From: Streptomyces sp. 8L
GTDB taxonomy: Bacteria; Actinomycetota; Actinomycetes; Streptomycetales; Streptomycetaceae
Reading direction: 5' to 3'
Assembly: GCF_020176795.1 (NCBI RefSeq)
Contig: NZ_JAIUKE010000028.1
Span: forward strand, 1 to 50,633
DNA length: 50,633 nucleotides
The translations under genes were made by a program, and so were the position numbers. Below are positions 9,452-17,566 of this stretch, piece by piece. Below the pieces are notes generated by a model that searched no databases, was not told the origin of the DNA, and saw nothing but the letters and a program-made list of their open reading frames with translations. How positions within the stretch are numbered: position 1 is the first letter of the stretch; each line of letters opens with the position of its first letter.

Positions 9452-10387
9452 TCAATGGGCGGGAAAATAATGGCCGTTGTCCACATCGGCGAGCAGGCCG
9501 GGCTGAGCGGGTTCCCAGCCGAGAGTCCGGCGGGTGATGAGGTTCGACGCCGGGTAGGTCTGCGTGACTATGTTGGCGAGGAAGCCGAAGTATCCCGGCA
9601 GCATCAATGCGTCAACGGGAATGCTCACGGCGGGCAGGCCCAGACGGCTGCCGATGGCCTCGGCGATCTCGCGGAGCGGGACCGCCCCGTCCGCCACGGC
9701 GTGCCAGTACGCGCCGGCCGGCCCCTTCTCCAGCGCCAGGCGGAACAGGGAGGCGACATCGCGGACGTGCACGGCGTTCCACAGGTTCGCGCCGTCCCCG
9801 GGGTAGCCGGCGAAGCCCTTCGCCTTCGCGAGCGCGATCAGCTGCACGAGGAAGCCGGCGCGATCGGTCGTGCTGTGCGCGATGTTGGCCATCCGCACGA
9901 CCGAGGACCGCACTCCCCGGTCGGCGAGGCCGATCACCGCGGTTTCCACGACGTTGCGGACCCGCAGGGTGCCCCTGTGCTCGTCACCGACGGGAAGGGC
10001 CGGGTCCTCCTCGGTGGCCGGACGGCCCAGGTTCCCCGGCGAGCCTATGCTCCCGGCCGCGACCAGCGGCTTTCCGGTTCCCGTCAGTGCCTCTCCGTAC
10101 GCGAGCATGATCGGGAGTTCTGCGGCGGCCACGGCGTCCATCCCGCCGGAGGGAAGCAGGTCCTGCCGGTGCGCGACGTGGATGACGCCGTCGGAGTCCG
10201 CCGCCGCCTCCTTGAGCCCGTCGAGATCCTCAAGGCCGCCGCGACGTACCTTCGCCCCGAGCGCGGACAGCGCGGCCGCGGCCGTGTCCGACCGGGCCAG
10301 GCCGGTGACCTCGTGCCCGGCGGCGATGAGCTCGGGGATGATGTACGAACCGGAGTGGCCGGTCCCGCCAGTGACGAAAACGCGCAT
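9452..10387 (-). CDS. Atypical SDR / NAD(P)-dependent epimerase-like protein
   Basis: This 311-aa Rossmann protein begins MRVFVTGGTGHSGSYII, an extended/atypical SDR nucleotide-binding motif. It continues with a VIHVAH segment and a long C-terminal substrate region. The standard YxxxK catalytic pair is not visible at its usual place (the area reads RVRNVVETAV), as in several atypical SDRs. The ATG at 10387 has AAGGAG suitably spaced. A run of nine G (10410-10418 on the plus strand) lies just upstream of that site. It sits between two F420-reductase-like genes on the same strand, and all three may form one transcription unit. Confidence 0.78.
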   Translation of the reverse strand: MRVFVTGGTGHSGSYIIPELIAAGHEVTGLARSDTAAAALSALGAKVRRGGLEDLDGLKEAAADSDGVIHVAHRQDLLPSGGMDAVAAAELPIMLAYGEALTGTGKPLVAAGSIGSPGNLGRPATEEDPALPVGDEHRGTLRVRNVVETAVIGLADRGVRSSVVRMANIAHSTTDRAGFLVQLIALAKAKGFAGYPGDGANLWNAVHVRDVASLFRLALEKGPAGAYWHAVADGAVPLREIAEAIGSRLGLPAVSIPVDALMLPGYFGFLANIVTQTYPASNLITRRTLGWEPAQPGLLADVDNGHYFPAH

Positions 10388-10409
10388 GCTGCTGCTCCTT
10401 CGGAAAGTA

Positions 10410-10418
10410 GGGGGGGGG
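10410..10418. repeat. Homopolymer G9 (C9 on the coding strand) in a 5' leader
   Basis: Nine G on the plus strand lie about 20 bp upstream of the start of the minus-strand SDR gene. Such runs can slip during replication or sequencing. Here it could only alter leader length. Confidence 0.6.
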
Positions 10419-10536
10419 TTGTTCTTCTCGCGGCGCGGACGAACAGAGCGGGGATTGCCCGCCGGCCGTCCTCGGCCGGCTTCAGGCGCTCCCTCCCTCC
10501 GGTCATGCGGCGCGAGAGGGCGTGGCTCGGCTGTGC

Positions 10537-11148
10537 TCAGCCGAGGACGCCGACGTCGAGGGAGAAGTCGAAGTTCCCCACACCGTGGCGGGCCAGGCCC
10601 AGCATCAGCAGGCCCGTCCCCTCCAGCCACCGCGCCATCTCCAGGCCGCCGACGTCCAGCGGGCGCAGCCCGAGGCTCTCGATGAACGCCGACACGCTCG
10701 CCTTGGCCCGTACGTCGTCGCCGGCGAAGAGCACGTCCAACGGACCGCCCTGGGCGAGGACATGGCCGAAGACCGTGTTGAACGCCTTGACGACCCGCGC
10801 GTCCGCGGGGGCGGCCTCGGCGATCTCCCGCGCGGCGGAACTGCCGTCGGGGGTGACGAGGCCCTGGAGATCGGGGGAGACGGGGTTGGTCACGTCGATG
10901 ATGACCTTGCCGCGCAGCGCGTCCCCGTACGCGCTGACCACCGCCGCCGCGCCGGCGTACGGCACCGCGAGGATGACGATGTCCCCGGACGGTGCCGCGC
11001 CGACCGTGGCGCCGCCGAGCGTGGCGGCCAGTTTCTCGGCCTTGGCCCGGTCGCGGCCGATGATCTCGACGGCGTTGCCGCCGGCGAGCGCCCGGCCCGC
11101 CAGGGCGGCGGCCATGTTCCCCAGGCCGATGATGCTGACGCTGCTCAT
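10537..11148 (-). CDS. NADPH-dependent F420 reductase-like protein
   Basis: This 203-aa protein starts MSSVSIIGLGNMAAALA, a Rossmann GxGxxx motif. IIGRDRAKAEKLA follows as the 2'-phosphate binding segment, then VIIDVTNPVSPD and ARVVKAFNTVFGHVLA. It belongs to the F420H2:NADP oxidoreductase/NAD-binding group. I chose the ATG at 11148, preceded by AAAGAGG, because the domain starts there. The same frame stays open upstream to 11409 through a tandem-repeat array, which I regard as non-coding control DNA. It is divergent from a LysR gene, the likely regulator. Confidence 0.82.
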   Translation of the reverse strand: MSSVSIIGLGNMAAALAGRALAGGNAVEIIGRDRAKAEKLAATLGGATVGAAPSGDIVILAVPYAGAAAVVSAYGDALRGKVIIDVTNPVSPDLQGLVTPDGSSAAREIAEAAPADARVVKAFNTVFGHVLAQGGPLDVLFAGDDVRAKASVSAFIESLGLRPLDVGGLEMARWLEGTGLLMLGLARHGVGNFDFSLDVGVLG

Positions 11149-11196
11149 GGGTGTGCCTCTTTCTGGAGCTGAAGAGAACGCCGTGCCCACCCCTTC

Positions 11197-11313
11197 GCCG
11201 CCGACGGTTGTACCGCCGCCGACGGCTGTACCGCCGCCGACGGGTTTGCCGTCGCGGACGGGTTTGCCGTCGTGGACGGGTTTGCCGTCGTGGACGGTTG
11301 TACCGTCGACGCC
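11197..11313. repeat. 18-bp tandem repeat array between NADPH-reductase and LysR genes
   Basis: Six consecutive 18-bp units start at 11197, 11215, 11233, 11251, 11269 and 11287, plus a partial seventh. Unit examples are GTCGTGGACGGGTTTGCC and GCCGCCGACGGTTGTACC. From the third unit on, each junction makes the dyad GACGG-N5-CCGTC, four copies spaced 18 bp. The array sits wholly in the divergent control region. It may be a multimeric operator, or a variable-number repeat that tunes promoter spacing. Confidence 0.85.
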
Positions 11314-11455
11314 GCCGAATGACGCGAGGGGTGGCACGCGATTCCTGGCGTGCCCGCTCTGGGCGTGTGTTTCGCCAGCACATCCCGAGGGCGAAGCCTT
11401 GTGCCGCATTCGCTCCGGCCCATCGGGTGCTCATTCACGATGGCATTGCTGCGAG

Positions 11456-11467
11456 TTGGCTGTCCAA
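11456..11467. promoter_or_regulatory. Possible LysR-type site upstream of the LysR gene
   Basis: TTGG-CTGT-CCAA is a perfect short dyad 53 bp before the LysR start. LysR regulators commonly bind T-N11-A dyads in the divergent promoter. The assignment is weak and rests on position. Confidence 0.25.
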
Positions 11468-11520
11468 GACCTCTTTCAGCCCCGGTGATACCCTGAAGGC
11501 ATCGCCGCACAGGGGGCTCC

Positions 11521-12432
11521 ATGGATCTGGACCTGCGCAAATTGCGTTATTTCGTCGCCGTCGCCGACACCCTGCATTTCGGCCGTGCCGCCGAGGAGCT
11601 GCACATCGCGCAGCCGGTGCTCAGCCGGCAGATCCGCGCGCTGGAACAAGACCTCGGCACCCCGCTGCTGACCAGGGACAGCCACGGCGTGGCACTGACC
11701 GAAGCGGGCCGGCAGCTGCTGGCCGACGCCGGCCTGCTGCTCGCCTCCGCGCGGGCGGTCCGTCGCCGGGGGGGCGCGGCCGCCCGTGGCAGCCGGCGGC
11801 TCATGGTCGGCTTCCGGGCGGGCATCGCGGTCACCGCGGCGGTGGAGCTGTTCGCCACCCGGCACCCGGACGTGATCGTGGACGTGCAGCGAATCGAAGG
11901 GGACGACCAGGCCCCGATGCTGCTCGACGGCCGCATCGACGTCGGTTTTGTACGGCTGCCCATCGACGAGGCGGGCCTGCGCGTCACCCCGCTGTACACC
12001 GAGCCGCGGGTGGCGGTACTGCCCGTCGGCCACCGGCTGGCAGGCAAGGAGCGGATCACCGAGGCCGACCTGGCCGGCGAGCCGCTCGTCTGGGACGCCG
12101 ACACGAGCACGCAGCCCACCAGGCGCCCGCACCCCAACGCCGGGTATCTGGTGCGCGGGGTGGACGAGACGCTGGAGCATGTCGCCGCCGGCCGGGGCAT
12201 CTCGTTCCTGGCCCGTTCCGCGACCGTGTTCTACTCGCATCCGAACGTCAGCTATGTGCCCGTCCCGGAACTGGCGCCCGACCAGGTGTGCCTCGCGGTG
12301 GCGGCATCGCGCGCCTCGCCGGTGGTCGACGACTTCTGCACCGCGGCTCAGGCAACCGCCGAGATCACCGCGGAATGCGGGAACTACGAGATGTGGCAGC
12401 TCGGAAGGGGTGTCATCCCGCAGGGGGACTGA
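11521..12432 (+). CDS. LysR family transcriptional regulator
   Basis: This 303-aa protein has the LysR N-terminal winged helix: LRKLRYFVAVADTLHFGRAAEELHIAQPVLSRQIRALEQ, described in parts as helix-turn-helix residues 5-45. A periplasmic-binding-like effector domain follows at about residues 90-290 (MVGFRAGIAVTAAVELF, VDVGFVRLP). The start has AGGGGGC upstream. It is divergent from the three-gene reductase/SDR group, with a 372-bp control region that carries the 18-bp repeat array. Regulation of that group is the natural inference. The ligand is unknown. Confidence 0.9.
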   Translation: MDLDLRKLRYFVAVADTLHFGRAAEELHIAQPVLSRQIRALEQDLGTPLLTRDSHGVALTEAGRQLLADAGLLLASARAVRRRGGAAARGSRRLMVGFRAGIAVTAAVELFATRHPDVIVDVQRIEGDDQAPMLLDGRIDVGFVRLPIDEAGLRVTPLYTEPRVAVLPVGHRLAGKERITEADLAGEPLVWDADTSTQPTRRPHPNAGYLVRGVDETLEHVAAGRGISFLARSATVFYSHPNVSYVPVPELAPDQVCLAVAASRASPVVDDFCTAAQATAEITAECGNYEMWQLGRGVIPQGD

Positions 12433-12435
12433 GCG

Positions 12436-12480
12436 GACGCCCCGCCGGGGTCCTCTACGGTCCTCTACGGGCGGGGCGTC
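12436..12480. terminator. Bidirectional terminator between convergent LysR and TetR genes
   Basis: GACGCCCCGCC (12436-12446) and GGCGGGGCGTC (12470-12480) form perfect 11-bp arms. The loop contains a direct repeat of TCCTCTACGG. It lies between convergent stops at 12432 and 12485. Confidence 0.75.
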
Positions 12481-12484
12481 GCGT

Positions 12485-13063
12485 CTACGGACGGACGGCG
12501 CCCCGGACCAGGGCTCGCGCCAGCTCCATGCTGTCCGCGAGGGTGTCGAGCGCGAGCGGCTGGGTGGCGAGAGCGCCCTCGTGCAGCACGAGGAGCCGGC
12601 CGGCGAGGGTGGCGGGGCCCGTGCAGCCCGCCGCGACGGCGAGCGCCTCGAACAGGTTCAGCAGCCAGAGCTTCTGCTCCGTGGCGACGCGGTACGCGGG
12701 ATGGGACGGGTCCGGGAGTTCCGCGAGGGCGTTGATGAACGCGCATCCGCGACGGTTGTCCGCGCTCCAGGTCCGCAGCGCGTCGAAGGGCGCGGTGACG
12801 GCCGCGACGGCGTCGTCGCAGGCGTCCACGGCGGCGCGGACGACGGACCGCCAGCGCTGGTCACGCTCGCCGAGGTAGGCCGCCACCAGGCGGTCCTTGG
12901 AACCGAACTGGTTGTACAGGGTCCGCTTGGTCACGCCCGCACGCTCGGAGATCAGATCCACGCCGACCGCGGTGATGCCCCGGTCGTAGAAGAGCTCCTC
13001 GGCGGCCGCCACGATGCGGCGGCCCGCCGGTGTCATGGGCTGTGCGTCGCGCGCGACCTTCAT
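12485..13063 (-). CDS. TetR/AcrR family transcriptional regulator
   Basis: This 192-aa protein has a TetR N-terminal DNA-binding domain: RIVAAAEELFYDRGITAVGV, then ISERAGVTKRTLYNQFGSKDRLV. A helical ligand domain with the GCAFINALAE segment follows. I chose ATG at 13063 (MKVARDAQPM) because AAAGGGA lies upstream; an in-frame start 13 codons earlier would overlap the operator. It is divergent from a zinc-type oxidoreductase gene and likely represses it and itself. Confidence 0.88.
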   Translation of the reverse strand: MKVARDAQPMTPAGRRIVAAAEELFYDRGITAVGVDLISERAGVTKRTLYNQFGSKDRLVAAYLGERDQRWRSVVRAAVDACDDAVAAVTAPFDALRTWSADNRRGCAFINALAELPDPSHPAYRVATEQKLWLLNLFEALAVAAGCTGPATLAGRLLVLHEGALATQPLALDTLADSMELARALVRGAVRP

Positions 13064-13075
13064 GGGCGTCCCTTT

Positions 13076-13089
13076 ACCGATCGGTCGGT
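13076..13089. promoter_or_regulatory. TetR-type palindromic operator
   Basis: ACCGATCGGT is a perfect 10-bp palindrome, extended by CGGT to 13089. It lies 12 bp upstream of the TetR start and about 55 bp before the divergent oxidoreductase start. This is the usual place for an autoregulatory TetR operator. Confidence 0.55.
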
Positions 13090-13142
13090 GTACCGTACTC
13101 AACGAGGTTCACAGATCAGTATACCTGGAGGGAGTGGACGTC

Positions 13143-14192
13143 ATGGACGTGCCCGAGACCATGCGCGCGGTACGGATGGGCAGGCACGGAGGGCCGGAGG
13201 TCCTCGAATGCGTGGAGGTGCCCGTGCCGGCCCCACGGGCGGGAGAGGTGCTGGTCCGGGTGGGTGCCGTCGCGCTCAACAACACCGACCTGTGGACCCG
13301 GGAGGGTGCCTACGGCCGGCCGGGAGACCCGGAGGCGCTCTCGGGCTGGCGGGGCCCGATCGGCTTCCCGCGCATCCAGGGCGCCGACGTGGCCGGCCGG
13401 GTCGCCGTGGCCGGCGCCGGCGTGGACGAGGGGCTCGTCGGCCGCCGGGTGGTCGTCGATCCGGCGATCTACGACACCGAGGGGCCGGACGCGAATCCGG
13501 TGGGCCTGATGGGGAGCGAACGCGACGGCGGCTACGCCGAGTACGTGACCGCCCCGGCCGGGCAGGTGCACGATGTGACGGCGTCCCCGCTCACGGACGA
13601 CCAGCTCGCGACGCTGCCGACCGCCTACGGCACGGCGCTCGGCATGATCGAGCGCGCCCGGCTGCGCGAGGGGGAGACCGCCCTGGTCTCGGGGGCGTCC
13701 GGCGGTGTCGGCCTCGCGCTCGTGCAGCTCGCCAGGGCGCGCGGCGCGAAGGTGCTCGCCATCAGCAGCGCGTCCAAGGCCGACGCGGTACGCGAGGCGG
13801 GCGCGCACACGGTCGCCGACCGTGCGCGGGACCTCGCCGAGCAGGTCCGGGCCGGCGCGCCTGAGGGCATCGACGTCGCGCTCGACGTCGTCGCCGGGGA
13901 CCTGATGAGTGAGGGAGTGTCATGGCTGCGCGAAGGCGGCCGGTGGGTCGTCGCCGGCGCCCTCGGCGGGTACGGTGTGGCCTTCGACGTACGCCGTCTC
14001 TACCTGCACAACGCACAGGTGATCGGCTCTGCGATGCACACGCCCACCCACTTCGGCCTCCTCATGGACCTGGCGCGCCGGGCCGGGGTCCGGCCCGTCG
14101 TCGCCGCGACGTTCCCCCTGGACCAGGCCGCGCGGGCACAGGAGGAACTCGCCCGCAGGCAGCACGTGGGAAAGATCGTCATGCACCCCTGA
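13143..14192 (+). CDS. Zinc-type alcohol dehydrogenase / quinone oxidoreductase family protein
   Basis: This 349-aa MDR-superfamily oxidoreductase has a GroES-like N-terminal domain (VLVRVGAVALNNTDLWTREG) and a Rossmann domain with the motif VSGASGGVGLALVQLA. Cys zinc ligands typical of true alcohol dehydrogenases are lacking, so a zinc-free quinone- or enone-reductase is more likely. I chose ATG 13143, with GGAGGGAG upstream. A TetR gene lies divergently with an ACCGATCGGT palindrome between, so induction by an aldehyde or quinone is plausible (inference). Confidence 0.86.
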   Translation: MDVPETMRAVRMGRHGGPEVLECVEVPVPAPRAGEVLVRVGAVALNNTDLWTREGAYGRPGDPEALSGWRGPIGFPRIQGADVAGRVAVAGAGVDEGLVGRRVVVDPAIYDTEGPDANPVGLMGSERDGGYAEYVTAPAGQVHDVTASPLTDDQLATLPTAYGTALGMIERARLREGETALVSGASGGVGLALVQLARARGAKVLAISSASKADAVREAGAHTVADRARDLAEQVRAGAPEGIDVALDVVAGDLMSEGVSWLREGGRWVVAGALGGYGVAFDVRRLYLHNAQVIGSAMHTPTHFGLLMDLARRAGVRPVVAATFPLDQAARAQEELARRQHVGKIVMHP

Positions 14193-14302
14193 GCTGCCGC
14201 GACCGCGCCTTGCCGACGCGGGACCCCGGCCGTCCGGTTCGCCGCCCGCCCGGACGGGAAGCATTCCGGCACACCACCCACCGAGCGAATGATCGAGGCA
14301 CC

Positions 14303-14491
14303 ATGCGCTACCTCCTGTGTCCGGCCGTCGGGTGCGGCCACAACGAACCCGTCACCGAGGGCGATCGGGGCGCGGCGGTCTCCGAACTGCGGGCCCATGT
14401 CCGCGACCGGCACACCAACGGCAGCCAGGAGAAGACGGAGATCCTCATGGCGAGGTCCCAGGAGCGCGAGTCCCAGGAACGCGAGGAGTGA
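14303..14491 (+). CDS. Small Cys/His protein, DUF1059-like
   Basis: This 62-aa protein begins MRYLLCPAVGCGHNEPV and has later His residues in ELRAHVRDRHTNG. The two Cys and two His could make a small zinc site; the shape recalls the DUF1059 family of actinobacterial small proteins. The C-terminus is charged (ARSQERESQEREE). The start ATG is 11 bp after a GAGG. Function unknown. Confidence 0.6.
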   Translation: MRYLLCPAVGCGHNEPVTEGDRGAAVSELRAHVRDRHTNGSQEKTEILMARSQERESQEREE

Positions 14492-14652
14492 GCCGTACCG
14501 GTACGGCGTGAGACGGCGCCTTACGGGCGTGCTTTTCAGGCCGCCTCGGGCGGCGGCAGGTCCGCGCGGCGCTGACACCCTCTGGACGCGGGCGCGCCGA
14601 GTCCCGCGACGTGCGCCGCGCGTCGTGGGCGTCGGGGCGGACCGGCTGATGA

Positions 14653-14668
14653 GACACCAAATGGTGTC
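14653..14668. promoter_or_regulatory. Perfect dyad GACACCA-N2-TGGTGTC upstream of the leader promoter
   Basis: Seven-base arms are separated by AA and end two bases before the TTGACA -35 box. The position fits an activator or repressor site for the sulfur-type leader transcript. No regulator is assigned. Confidence 0.6.
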
Positions 14669-14670
14669 CA

Positions 14671-14700
14671 TTGACAGCCCGGGAGAGCTGCCGTCAGGAT
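14671..14700 (+). promoter_or_regulatory. Housekeeping-type promoter for the leader peptide transcript
   Basis: TTGACA (14671-14676) and CAGGAT (14695-14700) are separated by 18 bp. The predicted start of transcription, about seven bases after the -10, falls at or beside ATG 14708. This predicts a leaderless message. Confidence 0.65.
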
Positions 14701-14707
14701 GAGCGAC

Positions 14708-14782
14708 ATGCCTACGACGCTCCGCGGTGTGGTGTGCCGGTACGTGGACCTGCGGCGTACCGCCAGCGCCCTCTGTCGCTGA
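14708..14782 (+). CDS. Cysteine-type cis-regulatory leader peptide
   Basis: This 24-codon reading frame ends CRYVDLRRTASALCR followed by a stop. Actinobacterial sulfur-metabolism genes are often preceded by short peptides with the pattern H/Y-V-D-L-x-R-x-x-S-A-x-C-x near their end, annotated as putative leader peptides. Here Cys codons lie in the middle and at the penultimate position, so ribosome pausing at low cysteine could change expression downstream. I chose ATG 14708 over ATG 14699 because the latter lies inside the -10 box. The next gene is a sulfonate/sulfone-type flavin monooxygenase, which agrees with the assignment. Confidence 0.75.
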   Translation: MPTTLRGVVCRYVDLRRTASALCR

Positions 14783-15132
14783 CCCCCTGCCGTCCACGGC
14801 CCGCGGGCGGCTGACGCCCCGGTCCGCCGACAGCCCCCGGAAGAGCCCCGGCCGACCCCTCGCCTCACCCCGCCGCGCCGCGCAAGTGCGGTGCCCCGCC
14901 GCGCCTTTGCTCCCCCCTCGGGCTTTTCCGTCCCCCGGCGTGCTGATCCTCACCACGGCACGACGCGGCTCAGCACGGCAGGCCATGCCACGCCACGACG
15001 CGTTGAGCGCGTCGGGATGCCGTACGAGAGCGGGTCCGGTGCCGGCGGGACTCGGCGCGGGCACCACCGGGCACGGGACGCCCCACGCTCGACGCCTCCC
15101 GCACGTGTGAGCCCTCACAGACAGGAAGACCC

Positions 15133-16470
15133 ATGACACGGAAGATCCATCTCGCGCTGCATCCGTACGGCGTCGGAGGCCCCGGCCAGCACGGGCTGTG
15201 GAAGGACCCGCGCGTCGCCAAGAACGCCAGTATCGACATCAACTACTACATCCGGCTGGCCCAGGCGGCCGAGCACGCCCTCTTCGACGCTCTCTTCATC
15301 GTCGACAGCCAGTTCATCAACCACACCTATCCGGCCCACTACCTCAACCGCCTGGAGCCGCTCACACTGCTGTCCGCCGTCGCCACGCACACCACACACA
15401 TCGGCCTGGTCGGCACGGCGAGTTCCACCTACAACTCGCCGTTCAACCTGGCCCGTCGCCTCGCCTCGCTCGACCACATCAGCGGCGGCCGGGCCGGCTG
15501 GAACGTCGTGACCAGTTTCGACACCGGCACCTCCAAGAACTTCGGACTCGACGAACACCTCGACTACACCACCCGCTACGGACGCGCGCTGGAGTTCGTC
15601 GAGGTGGCGCGCGGCCTGTGGGACTCCTACGAGGACGACGCCTTCCCGGCCGACGTGGAGCACAACCGCTTCCTCGACCCGGGCAAGCTGCACGAACTCA
15701 ACCACACCGGGGAGCACTTCAAGGTCGCCGGTCCACTGAACATCTCGCGCTCCCCGCAGGGCCAGCCGGTGATCTTCCAGGCAGGGGTCTCCGAGGAGGG
15801 CCGCGACCTCGCCGCGCGGGTGGCCGAGGGCGTCTACGCGCCCGGTGGGCCCCTGGAACAGGCCCAGGCGTACTACTCCGACCTCAAGAAGCGCACCGCG
15901 GCCCATGGGCGCGACCCCGACCACATCAAGATATTCATCCACGGCAGCCCGGTCGTCGCCGCCACGGACGAGGACGCGAGGCGGCGCGAGCGGGAGATCT
16001 TCGAAGAGGACGACGACTTCGACCGCAACCTCGCGCTCCTCGGACGCTCCTTCGGGGCCTACGACTTCAGCGTGCACGATCTGGACGCGCCGTTCCCGGA
16101 CGTGGCCCACCTCGCGGAGAAGGGCGGCAGGACGGGAGCCGGCAGGATCGTCGAACGGGCCCGAGAGGAGAACCTGACCCTGCGCCAAGTGGCGGATTCG
16201 GTCAACCAGTTCCGCCGCTCACCGTTCGTCGGCGCGCCGGAGACCGTGGCGGACACCATCGAGCGGTGGTTCAATGCCGGTACTTTCGACGGCATCAACC
16301 TCGCCTTCCGCACAGACGACGACATCAGCCTCTTCGTGGAGGGCGTGGTCCCCGTCCTGCAGAAGCGCGGCCTGTTCCGCACCGCGTACGAGGCCGAGAC
16401 CTTGCGCGGAAACCTGGGCCTCCCCGTCCCCGCCAACCGGCACGCCCCCGAGTCCCGCACCGCCGGCTGA
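15133..16470 (+). CDS. NtaA/DmoA family FMN-dependent monooxygenase
   Basis: This 445-aa member of the luciferase-like (LLM) flavin monooxygenases belongs to the NtaA/SnaA/DmoA/SoxA group. These use FMNH2 supplied by a separate reductase to cleave C-S or C-N bonds in small organic compounds. The TIM-barrel blocks SHIGLVGTASSTYNSPFNLARRLASLDHISGGR appear in order (residues ~85-120), followed by GWNVVTS and the SPQGQPVIFQAG motif. The start ATG has GACAGGAAG upstream. A cysteine-type leader peptide 350 bp upstream suggests an organosulfur substrate. Converges with another LLM gene. Confidence 0.88.
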   Translation: MTRKIHLALHPYGVGGPGQHGLWKDPRVAKNASIDINYYIRLAQAAEHALFDALFIVDSQFINHTYPAHYLNRLEPLTLLSAVATHTTHIGLVGTASSTYNSPFNLARRLASLDHISGGRAGWNVVTSFDTGTSKNFGLDEHLDYTTRYGRALEFVEVARGLWDSYEDDAFPADVEHNRFLDPGKLHELNHTGEHFKVAGPLNISRSPQGQPVIFQAGVSEEGRDLAARVAEGVYAPGGPLEQAQAYYSDLKKRTAAHGRDPDHIKIFIHGSPVVAATDEDARRREREIFEEDDDFDRNLALLGRSFGAYDFSVHDLDAPFPDVAHLAEKGGRTGAGRIVERAREENLTLRQVADSVNQFRRSPFVGAPETVADTIERWFNAGTFDGINLAFRTDDDISLFVEGVVPVLQKRGLFRTAYEAETLRGNLGLPVPANRHAPESRTAG

Positions 16471-16503
16471 CGAGCCGAAGCCCCGGAGTGCGGTGGCGCG
16501 TTC

Positions 16504-17436
16504 TCACCGGGCGGCCGCCGGCAGGTGGGCGCCCACCTGGTCGACCGCGTCCACGTGCGCCTCGCGGACGACGTAGCGCGTGATGCCCCAGCGCCGCTCG
16601 TGCTCGGCCGTCGCGGCCCTGATCTCCGCCACCGTGCCGATCCAGGCATAGGGGCAGGCGAGCACATCGGCCGCGTCGCAGTGGAGCCGGCCGGCGATCT
16701 CGTGTGCCACGCCCTCGGCGTCGTCGGTGACCTCCACCATCTGGACGAGTGCTTCGCGGGCCGGGGCGTCGGCGCGGCCCGCGGCGCCCTGCTCGACAAG
16801 GCCGATCTGGCGGTCGATGTCCGCACCGCTCCAGCGCACTTCGTGCAGGTGCCCGTCGGGCAGGGTGCGGCCGAGACCGCTGAGCCCCACGACGTCCGCG
16901 TGCGCCCCGGCCCAGCGCAGCAGGCCGGTGTTGCCGCCTCCGAAGGTGAAGGGCACGTGCGGCTGGACCGGCCGCGGACGGGTGAGCCGGGCCTCGCGGG
17001 TGCGCACCTCGGGGCCGTCGACGGTGACCGTCTCGCCCGCCAGCAGTGCGAGGCAGGCCTCGGCCACGGCCTGGAAACGCCGGACCCGACCCGCGACGTC
17101 GGGGCGTTCCGAGCCCAGCATGTCCCACTCGGCCGGAGTGTGTCCCGCGCCCAGCGCCAGCCGGGCGCGGCCGTGGGAGACCAGGTCCAGGGTCGCGACG
17201 TCCGACGCGAGCAGCAGCGGCTCACGAATGCCCGCGTGGGAGACGTACGGACCGAGGCCGATGTGCTCGGTGACCGCCGCCGCAGCGGCCAGCGCGACGA
17301 AGGGGGAGGCGCTGGTGCCCGGGTGGTCGGGCGTGAGCAGGGCCTCGTACCCGCCCGCCTCCACACGCCGCGCCAGAGCACTCCAGGAAGCCGCGTCCCG
17401 CGGCTGGGCCTGCACGGAAACCACCGGTGACGTCAT
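16504..17436 (-). CDS. LLM class F420-dependent oxidoreductase (TIGR03621-like)
   Basis: This 310-aa luciferase-like protein starts MTSPVVSVQAQPRDAASWS and has ALLTPDHPGTSASPF, VTEHIGLGPYVSHAGIREPLLLASDVATLDLVSHGRARLALGAG in consecutive barrel strands (residues 30-115), then PFTFGGGNTGLLRWAG. The pattern fits the F420-binding TIGR03621 group rather than FMN two-component enzymes. It is convergent with the NtaA-type gene, 33 bp stop to stop. Substrate not predictable. Confidence 0.8.
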   Translation of the reverse strand: MTSPVVSVQAQPRDAASWSALARRVEAGGYEALLTPDHPGTSASPFVALAAAAAVTEHIGLGPYVSHAGIREPLLLASDVATLDLVSHGRARLALGAGHTPAEWDMLGSERPDVAGRVRRFQAVAEACLALLAGETVTVDGPEVRTREARLTRPRPVQPHVPFTFGGGNTGLLRWAGAHADVVGLSGLGRTLPDGHLHEVRWSGADIDRQIGLVEQGAAGRADAPAREALVQMVEVTDDAEGVAHEIAGRLHCDAADVLACPYAWIGTVAEIRAATAEHERRWGITRYVVREAHVDAVDQVGAHLPAAAR

Positions 17437-17566
17437 GCCGGGACACTACGGCCGCCCGCGGGCCCCCGGACAGGCTTTGCGCGCACGGCGAACAGCTCGC
17501 GCCCACCGGACGCACGCCCGGCGCGGGGCGGACCGTGCCCCGGATCGGGCGGTGCCGCAGGGGACC

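Larger units (their letters stand above)
14492..15132. other. Long intergenic region carrying a sulfur-type leader and promoter
   Basis: This 641-bp gap precedes the NtaA/DmoA-type monooxygenase. The parts I can support are a 16-bp dyad (14653-14668), a promoter (14671-14700) and a 24-codon leader peptide (14708-14782). The 350 nt from the leader stop to the monooxygenase start hold no convincing gene and would be the place for an attenuator. No single terminator hairpin stands out by eye. Confidence 0.6.

Noticed and set aside
11149..11409. N-terminal extension of the NADPH-reductase through the 18-bp repeats
   Set aside because: The frame is open, but the Rossmann motif and a good ribosome site begin at 11148. 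The extension is only repeats and skewed sequence.
14699..14710. Earlier ATG for the sulfur leader peptide
   Set aside because: It lies inside the predicted -10 hexamer, so it would not be in the transcript.
14727..15110. Plus-strand frames downstream of the leader peptide
   Set aside because: Low-complexity Arg/Pro translations without ribosome sites; likely untranslated leader.
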